Shown here piece by piece: positions 45,550 to 53,264 of a stretch of 64,000 bases of DNA. The first letter of the stretch is position 1; every line of letters starts with the position of its first letter. Location of the stretch: assembly GCF_017583045.1 (NCBI RefSeq), contig NZ_JAGFBF010000005.1, positions 1,054,001 through 1,118,000 on the forward strand, read 5' to 3'. The translations under genes were made by a program, and so were the position numbers. A model generated the notes under the pieces. It worked only from the letters and a program-made list of their open reading frames with translations. It was not told the origin of the DNA and ran no database searches. This DNA is from Leucobacter tardus (GTDB lineage Bacteria; Actinomycetota; Actinomycetes; Actinomycetales; Microbacteriaceae).

Positions 45550-46563
45550 GTGAGTGACGCGACAACAGACCCCGGACCGCAGAACCGCACGATCGAGGTG
45601 AGCGCCGTTGTCATTCGCGACGGCGCGGGGCGCGTGCTCAACGTACGGAAGCGCGGCACGCGGGCCCTCATGCTGCCGGGCGGCAAGCCGGAGTCGGCCG
45701 AGGATCCGCGGGACACGGCGATCCGCGAGTTCCGTGAGGAGCTCGGCATCGACCTCGATCCGCTGCAGCTGCGCGGGCTGGGCACCTTCATCACCGATGC
45801 GGCCAATGAACCCGGCCATCGACTCGTCGCGCACGTATTCGAGCATCCGTACGTCGCCGTCAGCCGCCCGATGGCCGAGATCGACCATCTCGAATGGGTG
45901 GATCCAGGAGCGGACGCAGGGCCGATCCCCCAGGCGCCGCTCAACACGGAGCACGTCTACCCCGAGCTCGTGCGTCGAGACGTGGACGGGGCGCTGCCGC
46001 AACGCATCACGGTGTTCACGGGCTCCTCGTCTGGAGCCTCACCCCGGTTCGCGGAGATCGCGTCCGACTTCGGTGCCGCCCTCGCGGAGCAGGGTATCGG
46101 TCTGGTCTACGGTGGCGGACATGTCGGCCTGATGGGTGTCGTGGCCGACGCGACGCGGCAGGGCGGCAGCGAAGTCGTGGGCGTGATCCCCCAGGGGCTC
46201 GTCGATCGCGAGCTCGCACACCCGAACATCGACCGCATCGAGGTCGTCGCGGACATGCACGAGCGCAAGCACCGCATGGCGGCGCTCGGTGACGCCTTCG
46301 TCGCGCTGCCAGGCGGACCCGGCACCCTCGAGGAGTTCTTCGAAGCACTCACTTGGATGCAGCTCGGCATTCACAATCGTCCGGTGGCGCTGCTGAACTC
46401 GGGCGGGTTCTGGGATGCGCAGCTGCGCATGCTCGACGACATGGTCGAGCACGGCTTCATGGCCCGGGAGTTCCGAGAGCGCATCGTGGTCGCGGAGACT
46501 CCCGCCGGCCTGTTCGCGAGCCTCCGCGAGTGGCGCCCGCCGCGCGCGAAGTGGCAGAAGTAG
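45550..46563 (+). CDS. NUDIX hydrolase fused to a LOG-family phosphoribohydrolase
   Basis: A 337-residue fusion. Residues about 15-150 are a NUDIX domain with an intact box (GKPESAEDPRDTAIREFREE then LG). Residues about 163-335 are a lysine-decarboxylase-like LOG domain with GLVYGGGHVGLMG and the diagnostic PGGPGTLEEFFEAL. LOG enzymes remove ribose 5-phosphate from nucleoside monophosphates such as cytokinin nucleotides; NUDIX enzymes cut nucleoside diphosphate links, so the two could act in series. The GTG start at 45550 has GGAGGG upstream. It precedes a histidine phosphatase gene by only 9 bases. Confidence 0.88.
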   Translation: MSDATTDPGPQNRTIEVSAVVIRDGAGRVLNVRKRGTRALMLPGGKPESAEDPRDTAIREFREELGIDLDPLQLRGLGTFITDAANEPGHRLVAHVFEHPYVAVSRPMAEIDHLEWVDPGADAGPIPQAPLNTEHVYPELVRRDVDGALPQRITVFTGSSSGASPRFAEIASDFGAALAEQGIGLVYGGGHVGLMGVVADATRQGGSEVVGVIPQGLVDRELAHPNIDRIEVVADMHERKHRMAALGDAFVALPGGPGTLEEFFEALTWMQLGIHNRPVALLNSGGFWDAQLRMLDDMVEHGFMAREFRERIVVAETPAGLFASLREWRPPRAKWQK

Positions 46564-46572
46564 GCTGGGGGT

Positions 46573-47163
46573 ATGGAACTCGCGCTGATCCGCCACGGGC
46601 AAACGGACTGGAACCTTGACGAGCGTGTGCAGGGGCGCACCGATATCCCGTTGAACGAGACCGGCCGGGAGCAGGCGCGCACCGCCGCTGAACTGATTCG
46701 CGCCGACGGGGCGGACTGGGATCTGATCCTCAGCTCGCCGCTGCAGCGCGCCCGCGAGACCGCCGAGATCATCGCCGAGGCGACCGCGGTGCCGTTCGGC
46801 GGCGTCGTCGACGGCTTGATCGAGCAGAACTTCGGTGAGGGTGAGGGCATGGTCGTCGCCGAGTTCTACGACCGCTGGCCGAACCGCGACTTCCCCGGTG
46901 GCGAGCACGACGACGAACTCGGCGCGCGCGGTGTGCGCACGCTCGACGAGATCGTCGGTGCGCATCCCTCGGGCACCCGGGTTCTGGCGGTCTCGCACGG
47001 GTCGCTCATTCGCGGCACCATCGCACGGCTGATGCGCACGCCGTACAAGCAGGTGCCGCGGTTGGACAACACGTCCATCTCGCTCTTCGCCCACGACGAG
47101 GACTGGCGGGTCGTCACCATCGGTGGCGTATCGGTCGCGGAAGCGATCCCGACGACGGTCTGA
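46573..47163 (+). CDS. Histidine phosphatase family protein (phosphoglycerate mutase-like)
   Basis: A 196-residue member of the phosphohistidine phosphatase superfamily. The catalytic motif is LALIRHGQTDWN, with ETGREQA, the second Arg region (SSPLQRARETAEII) and the C-terminal His in VSHGSLIRGTI. The small size and lack of mutase inserts favour a phosphatase. It is 9 bases after the NUDIX-LOG gene, suggesting a joint nucleotide salvage or clean-up role (inference). Confidence 0.88.
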   Translation: MELALIRHGQTDWNLDERVQGRTDIPLNETGREQARTAAELIRADGADWDLILSSPLQRARETAEIIAEATAVPFGGVVDGLIEQNFGEGEGMVVAEFYDRWPNRDFPGGEHDDELGARGVRTLDEIVGAHPSGTRVLAVSHGSLIRGTIARLMRTPYKQVPRLDNTSISLFAHDEDWRVVTIGGVSVAEAIPTTV

Positions 47164-47167
47164 CGGG

Positions 47168-47192
47168 CCAGGCGCGGGGTCCGCGCTCCTGG
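47168..47192 (+). terminator. Probable terminator after the histidine phosphatase gene
   Basis: CCAGGCGCGG (47168-47177) pairs with CCGCG and CCTGG (47181-47192) with a 2-base bulge and a 3-base loop. It begins 4 bases after the stop codon. Confidence 0.5.
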
Positions 47193-47206
47193 TATCCTGC
47201 TGGACG

Positions 47207-47350
47207 ATGCGATCGATCCCGTCCTCTCCGGCGCACCCGCCGACGTTCACCCCGGTGCGGTGGGTACTCACCCATCCCGGCACGAACGGGTACATCTCCA
47301 CCTGGGGCGAGATGCTGTCAGGCACGACGCCCACACGCGCCGCTCGGTAG
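47207..47350 (+). CDS. Possible leaderless 47-residue ORF upstream of nhaA
   Basis: An ATG follows a TATCCT -10-like box (47193-47198) by 8 bases, the spacing expected if transcription starts at the ATG (leaderless). The peptide (MRSIPSSPAHPPTFTPVRWV and onward) has no recognisable domain and ends 71 bases before nhaA. It could be a real small protein, an upstream ORF that affects nhaA translation, or chance. No ribosome site is present. Confidence 0.3.
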   Translation: MRSIPSSPAHPPTFTPVRWVLTHPGTNGYISTWGEMLSGTTPTRAAR

Positions 47351-47421
47351 ACCCGATTCGGCCGCACACTCTCGTGCCCTCGAGTCGGCACACCCTGAAG
47401 CGAACGACCCGAGGAGAGGCC

Positions 47422-48705
47422 ATGGCCCCCGTATCCGCACACCCCGAACCCAAAGCTCGCGACGCGCAGCATCGCACCAGACGATTCGCCATGGTCCTCA
47501 GCAACGAGGCCGTCGGTGGTCTTCTGCTTGCAGGCGCGGCGATCATCGCACTCGTCTGGGCGAACTCGCCCGCGGCAGGCTCCTACTTCGCGCTGCGCGA
47601 CTTCGAGATCGGATACGAGCCCTGGCACCTGCGCCTCAGTCTGGGTGCGTGGGCGGCCGACGGATTGCTCGCGATCTTCTTCTTCCTCGTCGGACTCGAG
47701 CTCAAGCGCGAGTTCGTATCGGGCGACCTGCGTCGGTTCCGTACCGCGATCATGCCGATCGCGGCGGCCACCGGCGGTGTGGTCGTCCCGGCGATCATCT
47801 TCGCCGTCATCGTCCGCCAGTACCCCGAACTGCTGCAGGGGTGGGCGATCCCGACCGCAACAGACATCGCCTTCGCGGTCGCGGTGCTCGCGATCGTGGG
47901 TTCGCACCTGCCGCCGGCGCTCCGCATCTTCCTGCTCACTCTGGCGGTGGTCGACGATCTGATCGCGATCAGCATCATCGCCGTGTTCTACTCCGACCAC
48001 ATCGCGGTCGTGCCATTGGTGCTCGCGTTCGCCACCATCGCCCTGTACGGGCTGATCGCACAGCGGTACCGCAAGTTCTTCGGACTCCACTCGGGCACCG
48101 CCTGGTTCATCCTGCTGCCGATCGGTGCGGTGGCGTGGGCCCTCATGCATGCGTCCGGAATCCATGCGACGATCGCGGGCGTGCTCCTCGGATTCACGAT
48201 TCCCGTTCTGCATCGACGTGCCGACCGCGTCGCCGACCGCCACCAGCCGGGTCTCGCCGAGAAGTTCGAGCATCGGTTCCGTCCACTCTCGGCGGGGTTC
48301 GCCGTGCCGCTCTTCGCGTTCTTCGCCGCCGGCGTGGCCGTCGGCGGCGCGGAGGGCATCGCGGAGGCCGCCACGCACCCGCTCACCTTCGCGATCATCG
48401 CGGCGCTCGTCGTCGGCAAGCCGCTCGGCATTGTGACGACCACCTGGGTCATGACCAAAGCCCTGCGGGCGCCGCTCGATCCGACGATTCGCTGGATCGA
48501 CATGGTCGGCATCGGACTGCTCGCGGGTATCGGCTTCACGGTGTCACTGCTCGTGGCGGAACTGAGCTTCGATCAGGGCTCCCCCGCGCACGACATCGCG
48601 AAGGTGGCGATCCTGACCGCCTCGGTGATCGCGGCGCTGCTGGCCTCGATCCTGTTGGGAATTCGAAACCGTCGGTACCGGGCGCTCGCACGCCAGACTG
48701 CCTGA
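47422..48705 (+). CDS. nhaA: Na+/H+ antiporter NhaA
   Basis: A 427-residue antiporter with the family helices. The aspartates of the ion path lie in the TDIAFAVAVLAIVGSHLPP and LTLAVVDDLIAISIIAVFYS stretches, and FFFLVGLELKREFVSGDL and GIGFTVSLLVAELSF are conserved. It exports Na+ in exchange for protons at alkaline pH. GAGGAGAGG precedes the ATG. The 258-base gap upstream holds a hairpin and a short possible ORF. Confidence 0.95.
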   Translation: MAPVSAHPEPKARDAQHRTRRFAMVLSNEAVGGLLLAGAAIIALVWANSPAAGSYFALRDFEIGYEPWHLRLSLGAWAADGLLAIFFFLVGLELKREFVSGDLRRFRTAIMPIAAATGGVVVPAIIFAVIVRQYPELLQGWAIPTATDIAFAVAVLAIVGSHLPPALRIFLLTLAVVDDLIAISIIAVFYSDHIAVVPLVLAFATIALYGLIAQRYRKFFGLHSGTAWFILLPIGAVAWALMHASGIHATIAGVLLGFTIPVLHRRADRVADRHQPGLAEKFEHRFRPLSAGFAVPLFAFFAAGVAVGGAEGIAEAATHPLTFAIIAALVVGKPLGIVTTTWVMTKALRAPLDPTIRWIDMVGIGLLAGIGFTVSLLVAELSFDQGSPAHDIAKVAILTASVIAALLASILLGIRNRRYRALARQTA

Positions 48706-48801
48706 TCCGGCGACGCGCCGAGGCGCGCCGTCAACCCGTCGCCTCGACGACTTCGCCGCACCTATCATTGGGGGCAGTCACCCATCGAGAGGAGCAGCGT
48801 T

Positions 48802-49008
48802 ATGGCACAGCTGGGAGAGCCGACCGACGAGATCGGCGGCGACGAGGAACTCGTGGTCACCGACATTCGCGATCAGGATGGACCACTCGTCGACCCCGAG
48901 GATGAGACCTCGGTCGAAACCATCATCGATGACGAGAGCGAAGTGCTCGAGGAATTCGGCGAGGACGTCTCATCCTCCCCTGCTCAGCGGGGCGAAGAGG
49001 AGGAGTAG
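48802..49008 (+). CDS. Small acidic protein of unknown function
   Basis: A 68-residue protein, nearly half Asp and Glu, with a VVTDIRDQDGPLVDPEDE core and a C-terminal EEEE. GAGAGGAG precedes the ATG, which argues that it is a real gene. No domain is recognised. It lies between nhaA and a permease gene on the same strand. Confidence 0.65.
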   Translation: MAQLGEPTDEIGGDEELVVTDIRDQDGPLVDPEDETSVETIIDDESEVLEEFGEDVSSSPAQRGEEEE

Positions 49009-49047
49009 CTTCGACGACCGGGCGTGATGAGGCCGTAGGCTGCATCC

Positions 49048-49797
49048 GTGGACTCGGACGTCGTACTGCGTACAGCGGTGGCGGTCGCGATACTCATCGC
49101 GATCGCCACCGCTGTCATGTCGAGCCTGCGCATTCCGGCCCCATGGGCGCCGGCAGTCGCCATTGCCCGCGCGGCCGTGCAGCTCGCTGCGCTCAGCCTG
49201 ATCCTGACGGGGATCATCGCCTCACCGCTCTGGATCGCCGTGGCGCTCCTGGTGATGTGCGTCGCGGCGGCGCTCGTCTCGGCGCAGCGATCGGGTGAAC
49301 CGATGCGCGACGCCCCGCTGATGCTGCTCGCGATCGGCGGCGGTGCGGCGATCGCATGCAGCATCGTGTTCGCCACCGGGGCGCTCGAGTTCAGCTCCCG
49401 GTATGTGCTCGCGCTCGGGGCGATGACGGTGGGGAACGCCATGAGTATCGCGACCCTGACGGCGCGCAACGTGCGACGTCAGACGCACGATCACTGGTCC
49501 GAGGTGGAAGGCTGGCTCGCACTCGGTGCCACCCCTCGGCGTTCGACACTGGAGCTGACACGCCGGTCGATCGCCGAGTCCCTCATTCCGTCGATCGACC
49601 AGTCGAAGACCACGGGACTCGTCGTACTGCCCGGCGCGTTCGTCGGCGCGATCTTCGGCGGGCTGTCACCGCTCGAGGCCGGGCGGTTTCAACTCATCGT
49701 GCTCGCGGCGATCCTCGCTGCGGGCGCCGTGACCGCCGCAGTGGTCGCACTCCGTCGCGGCTCAATGCACCAGAAGCCGCGGGTGCTCGAACGGTGA
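49048..49797 (+). CDS. UPF0014/FetB-like membrane protein
   Basis: A 249-residue polytopic protein of the UPF0014 family (YbbM/FetB), permeases of ABC-type metal exporters. Signature stretches are IARAAVQLAALSLILTGII and GAMTVGNAMSIATLTARN, with the C-terminal QSKTTGLVVLPGAFVGAIFGG. In E. coli the permease works with a separate ATPase (FetA); no ATPase gene is adjacent here. Confidence 0.85.
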   Translation: MDSDVVLRTAVAVAILIAIATAVMSSLRIPAPWAPAVAIARAAVQLAALSLILTGIIASPLWIAVALLVMCVAAALVSAQRSGEPMRDAPLMLLAIGGGAAIACSIVFATGALEFSSRYVLALGAMTVGNAMSIATLTARNVRRQTHDHWSEVEGWLALGATPRRSTLELTRRSIAESLIPSIDQSKTTGLVVLPGAFVGAIFGGLSPLEAGRFQLIVLAAILAAGAVTAAVVALRRGSMHQKPRVLER

Positions 49798-49804
49798 ACC
49801 GGGG

Positions 49805-50347
49805 TCACTGCGCCGACGCGGGAAGTCCGAACACGCGGTCGAAGATCCAGGTGTAGATCACGGTGAACACGAGGAAGAACACGAGCAGCCCGCCTTCGAT
49901 CGCGAGTGCTTCGAGCAGTGAGACGCCGAGCAGGAACGCCACCAATGGGATCGTGAACAGGAGGACTCCGCCCTCGTAGCCGATCGCATGGATCGCGCGG
50001 GCCCTGAAGCCGCGCCCGTGCGACCCGACGCGACGCTCGGCGGCCTCGAAGATCGTATTCCAGAGGTAGTTCCAGAGCGTGGCGGTCGTCGACACCAGGA
50101 TCGCGGTCACCGTCGACTGCCCGCCGCCGTGCCCGAGCAGAACGCTCAGGACGACGACGGTGAACAGGACGCTCAAGCCCTCGTAGCCGGCGACGTAGAC
50201 GATGCGTCGCAGCACCGGCCGCGTCGCGAAGGTCCGCTGACGATTGCGCGCGCGCAGATCGACTGCGGCGGTGACGGTCGTCGTGACGGACGGGGTGGCG
50301 GGCACCGAGGTGCGTGGGGTGTGGCCTGCGAGGGTCACGGGTATCAC
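49805..50347 (-). CDS. PACE/BTP-domain efflux-type membrane protein
   Basis: A 180-residue protein with four membrane helices arranged as two tandem bacterial transmembrane pair repeats. The first opens RRIVYVAGYEGLSVLFTVVV and carries ATLWNYLWNTIFEAAERR; the second opens RAIHAIGYEGGVLLFTIPLV and ends TVIYTWIFDRVFG. This is the PACE (AceI-like) layout, known mainly from proteobacteria, where members export biocides such as chlorhexidine. An N-terminal extension of about 40 polar residues is unusual. It is convergent with the UPF0014 gene. Confidence 0.85.
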   Translation of the reverse strand: MIPVTLAGHTPRTSVPATPSVTTTVTAAVDLRARNRQRTFATRPVLRRIVYVAGYEGLSVLFTVVVLSVLLGHGGGQSTVTAILVSTTATLWNYLWNTIFEAAERRVGSHGRGFRARAIHAIGYEGGVLLFTIPLVAFLLGVSLLEALAIEGGLLVFFLVFTVIYTWIFDRVFGLPASAQ

Positions 50348-50578
50348 TCCTGAAGGGCCGGCGCCGCGGAGGGACCAGTGGAGTCACACCTCTCAGACGC
50401 GAAAACGCCAGCTCTAGGAGCATATCGCAACGGAATCAGCGCCGTAGGGCGCAGGTGTGATCTCTCTCCGTCGAGAAGTCTCGACATACTCCACCTACAA
50501 ATATGATCAGAAATGAATGTAAACTAAACCTATGTATTATTTAAGCAATTATTGTTGCGATTCAAATCGTGGAGCATC

Positions 50579-51301
50579 ATGAATTGGAGGCCGCAGAGAT
50601 CAGTCTTGCGAGTCATGATCGGTCTGGTGACCTCCCTGGTCCTTCTCTTCCCACCAGGCCTTGTTGCCGCAAACTTCTCATCAAATTCAGTACGTGCCGA
50701 CACTATGGAACTGAAAGACTCTCGCGATATCACGACCTCAGTCTCCTCACCGCTACATCCTCCCCGCAGCGTTTCCCCGCTGCAAGAAGGCGAAACGACA
50801 GGCTTTCGCGTGAATGGAACCGAAATCTCCGGCTCTGCTCCGAATGGTGGCGCATCGACCTTTTCGCTCTCCCCCTCCAGCCATCTCCACTGCATGGTCT
50901 ACGGAGAGGTCAAGCGACAGATCGGGAAGTATCCGGTGAAGCGCAACGGCTCATTTTCCGGCAAAGTGAAGCTTCTCTGCGGTAACGGGGACGTCTGATA
51001 CCGACACATCAATTCCCGCCACAGTAAAGACTGGGTGAGGGTAATCACGTGGGATGGTCGCGGCAGCGCGAGTTCTTGGGACAACCTTATGCTTCAGACT
51101 ACGGCGGCAACGCTGAAGCATCCAGACAAAATCTACTCCGAGAAGGGCAGTAAACTCTGTTACAGCGCAAAGGTGACATCTTGGAAGAAAAAGGGAAAGA
51201 AAATCATCTCCCAGAAGACATGGTTCACCGCAGTAGTGGTGTCTAAGAACGCCAAGACTGTCATTACCTCCTACCCAGGGAAGTGCAAGGGTGCGAGATG
51301 A
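50579..51301 (+). pseudogene. Secreted toxin-like protein broken by an in-frame TGA
   Basis: The ATG at 50579 (GGAG upstream) opens a signal peptide (LRVMIGLVTSLVLLFPPGLVAA) and a Ser/Thr-rich linker. The frame then stops at TGA 50996-50998 and continues without a shift to 51301. Read across the stop, the C-terminal domain is CGNGDV-stop-YRHINSRHSKDW, then LKHPDKIYSEKGSKLCYSAK and VVVSKNAKTVITSYPGKC, like small secreted nuclease toxins of the BECR/EndoU-like kind (inference from motif order). The stop sits where a Gly before YRHI would be natural, so GGA to TGA is the likely change. The region is AT-richer than its surroundings. Confidence 0.7.
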
Positions 51302-51774
51302 AGTTTCTCCGTAAGCGTCGCTTCGGGCCAGTGCGGTATCGAGCTGACGCGAATGCTGCCTCATCTGACTCGTCGGGCTTTTCTATCGGTGATGAGCTCC
51401 GAGAGACAAGCGATGTGGCAGCAACTGAGTCGATTACTGAGAGCCGCAGCGTTGGAGCGCACGTGACGCTTATGGCGGACTATTCTGCGGCGGTGCCTCT
51501 CTGGGGCGAAAATGGGATGATCGATACCGCGGGTGTGCTCCCCCGTGAGCTGGAAGAGCTGTTACATTCTTGGTCGGACGTCTTCGACGAACACTACGCG
51601 ACCGACTCCGGATGGCCATCTCTGGAGTTATGCCGGGCGCAGTACGCAGAGGGTGTTCGCCTGCGCGATCTTCTCGAGAGACATTTCGGGTCTGCGACCT
51701 GCGTAAGGTTCGATTTCTGGGAACGAACCGTTTGCGGCGTGGAGATTCCACTCAACAAGATCCACTTGCACTGA
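51298..51774 (+). CDS. Probable immunity-type protein paired with the broken toxin
   Basis: A 158-residue cytosolic protein whose ATG overlaps the end of the toxin-like reading frame (ATGA), with AAGG upstream. It has no signal peptide and no recognised family. A Ser/Thr-rich N-terminus leads to a compact acidic domain (VLPRELEELLHSWSDVFDEH, VRLRDLLERHFGSATCVRFD). Size, acidity and coupling to a secreted nuclease-like gene fit a toxin immunity protein. The frame is intact although the toxin is broken. Confidence 0.6.
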   Translation: MKFLRKRRFGPVRYRADANAASSDSSGFSIGDELRETSDVAATESITESRSVGAHVTLMADYSAAVPLWGENGMIDTAGVLPRELEELLHSWSDVFDEHYATDSGWPSLELCRAQYAEGVRLRDLLERHFGSATCVRFDFWERTVCGVEIPLNKIHLH

Positions 51775-51785
51775 ACGTTTGGCAG

Positions 51786-51814
51786 GGGGTCGGAGCGAAC
51801 CATGCTCCGACCCC
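51786..51814. terminator. Bidirectional terminator downstream of the toxin island
   Basis: A perfect 11-bp stem GGGGTCGGAGC (51786-51796) pairs with 51804-51814 around a 7-base loop. It lies between the plus-strand immunity-like gene and the minus-strand permease gene, 9 bases from the latter's stop. Confidence 0.8.
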
Positions 51815-51822
51815 GCTGTCGA

Positions 51823-53223
51823 CTACCGCTGAGTCACGACCTCCGATTCCCGGCGAGCCCACAGGCGCACCAGCAGCAGGAACGCGATCGCGGTCACCAC
51901 GAACCCGACGATCCACGCGATATCGATGCCGCCGATCAGTGTGGCGAGAGGTCCGGTGAACAGCGGGTTCACCATGAACGGCAGTTGAGCCACGAGTCCG
52001 ATGGCGTAGCTCACCAGACCGATGACGTTCCACTTGCCGTAACGCTCGCCTTCGGGGTCGAAGAGGTCGCCGACCGAGTAGTCGCCCTTGCGGATCACGA
52101 AGTAGTCGGCGAGGTTGATCGCCGACCACGGAATCAGCACGTACAGCAGCAGCGTCAAGAAACTCTCGAACATGGTGATGAAATCACCCTGGCCGAGGAT
52201 CGCGAGGAGCGTGGCCAGCACTCCGACGACGACGGTCGTCCACACTCGGGTGCCCGACGTGATGATCATCTTGAAGTTCGACTGCATGACGGTGAGCGCG
52301 TTCATGACCGCGGAGTAGAGTTCCACACCGTTGATGAGCGCTGAGCTGACCGCGAACACCACGAGGACGACGAGTCCGATCGGCCCGAGGTACTCCCCGA
52401 GCGCCGCGAGCGGGTTGTCGGGATTGGCGGCGCCGAGCAGCACGCCGAGCGTCATGACGAACACGGAACTGCCGACGAGCCCGATGTAGGTCCCCCAGAA
52501 CGCGGCCTTCGGGCCGGTGTCCTTCGGCAGGTACCGGGTGTAATCCGACACGTACGGCGCGTATGCGAGCTGCCAGACGATGCCGATGGCGAGCATCGAG
52601 AAGAAGCCTTCGAAGCTGAATGCCGCTTCGGCACGAACGAGCGGCACATCGGGTGCGGCCCAGAACAGCACCATCGAGAGCGCGACGGCGAGCCCGATGA
52701 CGATCGACAGCCAGGTCATCGTCTTGCTGAGCAGGTCGTAACCGAAGATGCAGAGCACGATGCCGATCGCCGCGAAGATGAGGATCGCGACCGTCCCGTT
52801 GAACTCGGGGAACACCGCGAGCAGCGAATCCTTCGCAACGATGAGGATGCTCGTGAAGAGACCCATGAACATGATGAGCGCGATGAGCGCGAAGATGCTC
52901 GCGCCCAGATATCCGAACTGTGCGCGCGCCTGCAGCATCTGCGGGATACCGAGATGCGGGCCCTGGGACGCGTGCAATGCAGCACCGAACGCACCGATGA
53001 TGTTGCCGCTCAGAATCGCGACGATGCTCCACCCGATCGGCAGCCCGTAGGCCCCGCTCGCCACCGCGCCCGTCACCACGGTCAGGGGCATCATGTTGAG
53101 GCTCACCCAGATGGCGCCGAGCGACCAGTGCGTGCCGGTCCTGGCGTCTTCGGGGATCGGCAGGATGTGCTGCTGTTCGAACTTCTTGAATGTTTGGGTC
53201 ACCGGTGGCGGCTCGGTACTCAT
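51823..53223 (-). CDS. NCS1-family permease (purine/cytosine permease type), copy 1
   Basis: A 466-residue twelve-helix transporter of the nucleobase:cation symporter-1 family. Recognisable stretches are LNMMPLTVVTGAVASGAYGLP, GAALHASQGPHLGIPQMLQAR, VWQLAYAPYVSDYTRYLP and LIPWSAINLADYFVIRKGDY. The family imports purines, pyrimidines, hydantoins or related heterocycles. AAGGAGAG precedes the ATG. It is the last gene of the catabolic operon and a clear paralogue of the permease encoded at 54925-56316. Confidence 0.92.
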   Translation of the reverse strand: MSTEPPPVTQTFKKFEQQHILPIPEDARTGTHWSLGAIWVSLNMMPLTVVTGAVASGAYGLPIGWSIVAILSGNIIGAFGAALHASQGPHLGIPQMLQARAQFGYLGASIFALIALIMFMGLFTSILIVAKDSLLAVFPEFNGTVAILIFAAIGIVLCIFGYDLLSKTMTWLSIVIGLAVALSMVLFWAAPDVPLVRAEAAFSFEGFFSMLAIGIVWQLAYAPYVSDYTRYLPKDTGPKAAFWGTYIGLVGSSVFVMTLGVLLGAANPDNPLAALGEYLGPIGLVVLVVFAVSSALINGVELYSAVMNALTVMQSNFKMIITSGTRVWTTVVVGVLATLLAILGQGDFITMFESFLTLLLYVLIPWSAINLADYFVIRKGDYSVGDLFDPEGERYGKWNVIGLVSYAIGLVAQLPFMVNPLFTGPLATLIGGIDIAWIVGFVVTAIAFLLLVRLWARRESEVVTQR

Positions 53224-53264
53224 CGGACTCTCCTTCGAGACGGTAGGGGTGGTGTGGGTGGTGA

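Noticed and set aside
48712-48743. Possible stem-loop after nhaA
   Set aside because: Only a 7-bp outer stem with a large loop; too weak to call.
50996-50998. TGA as a selenocysteine codon
   Set aside because: There is no stem-loop after it that resembles a selenocysteine element, no Sec machinery is seen in the window, and a Gly fits the motif better.
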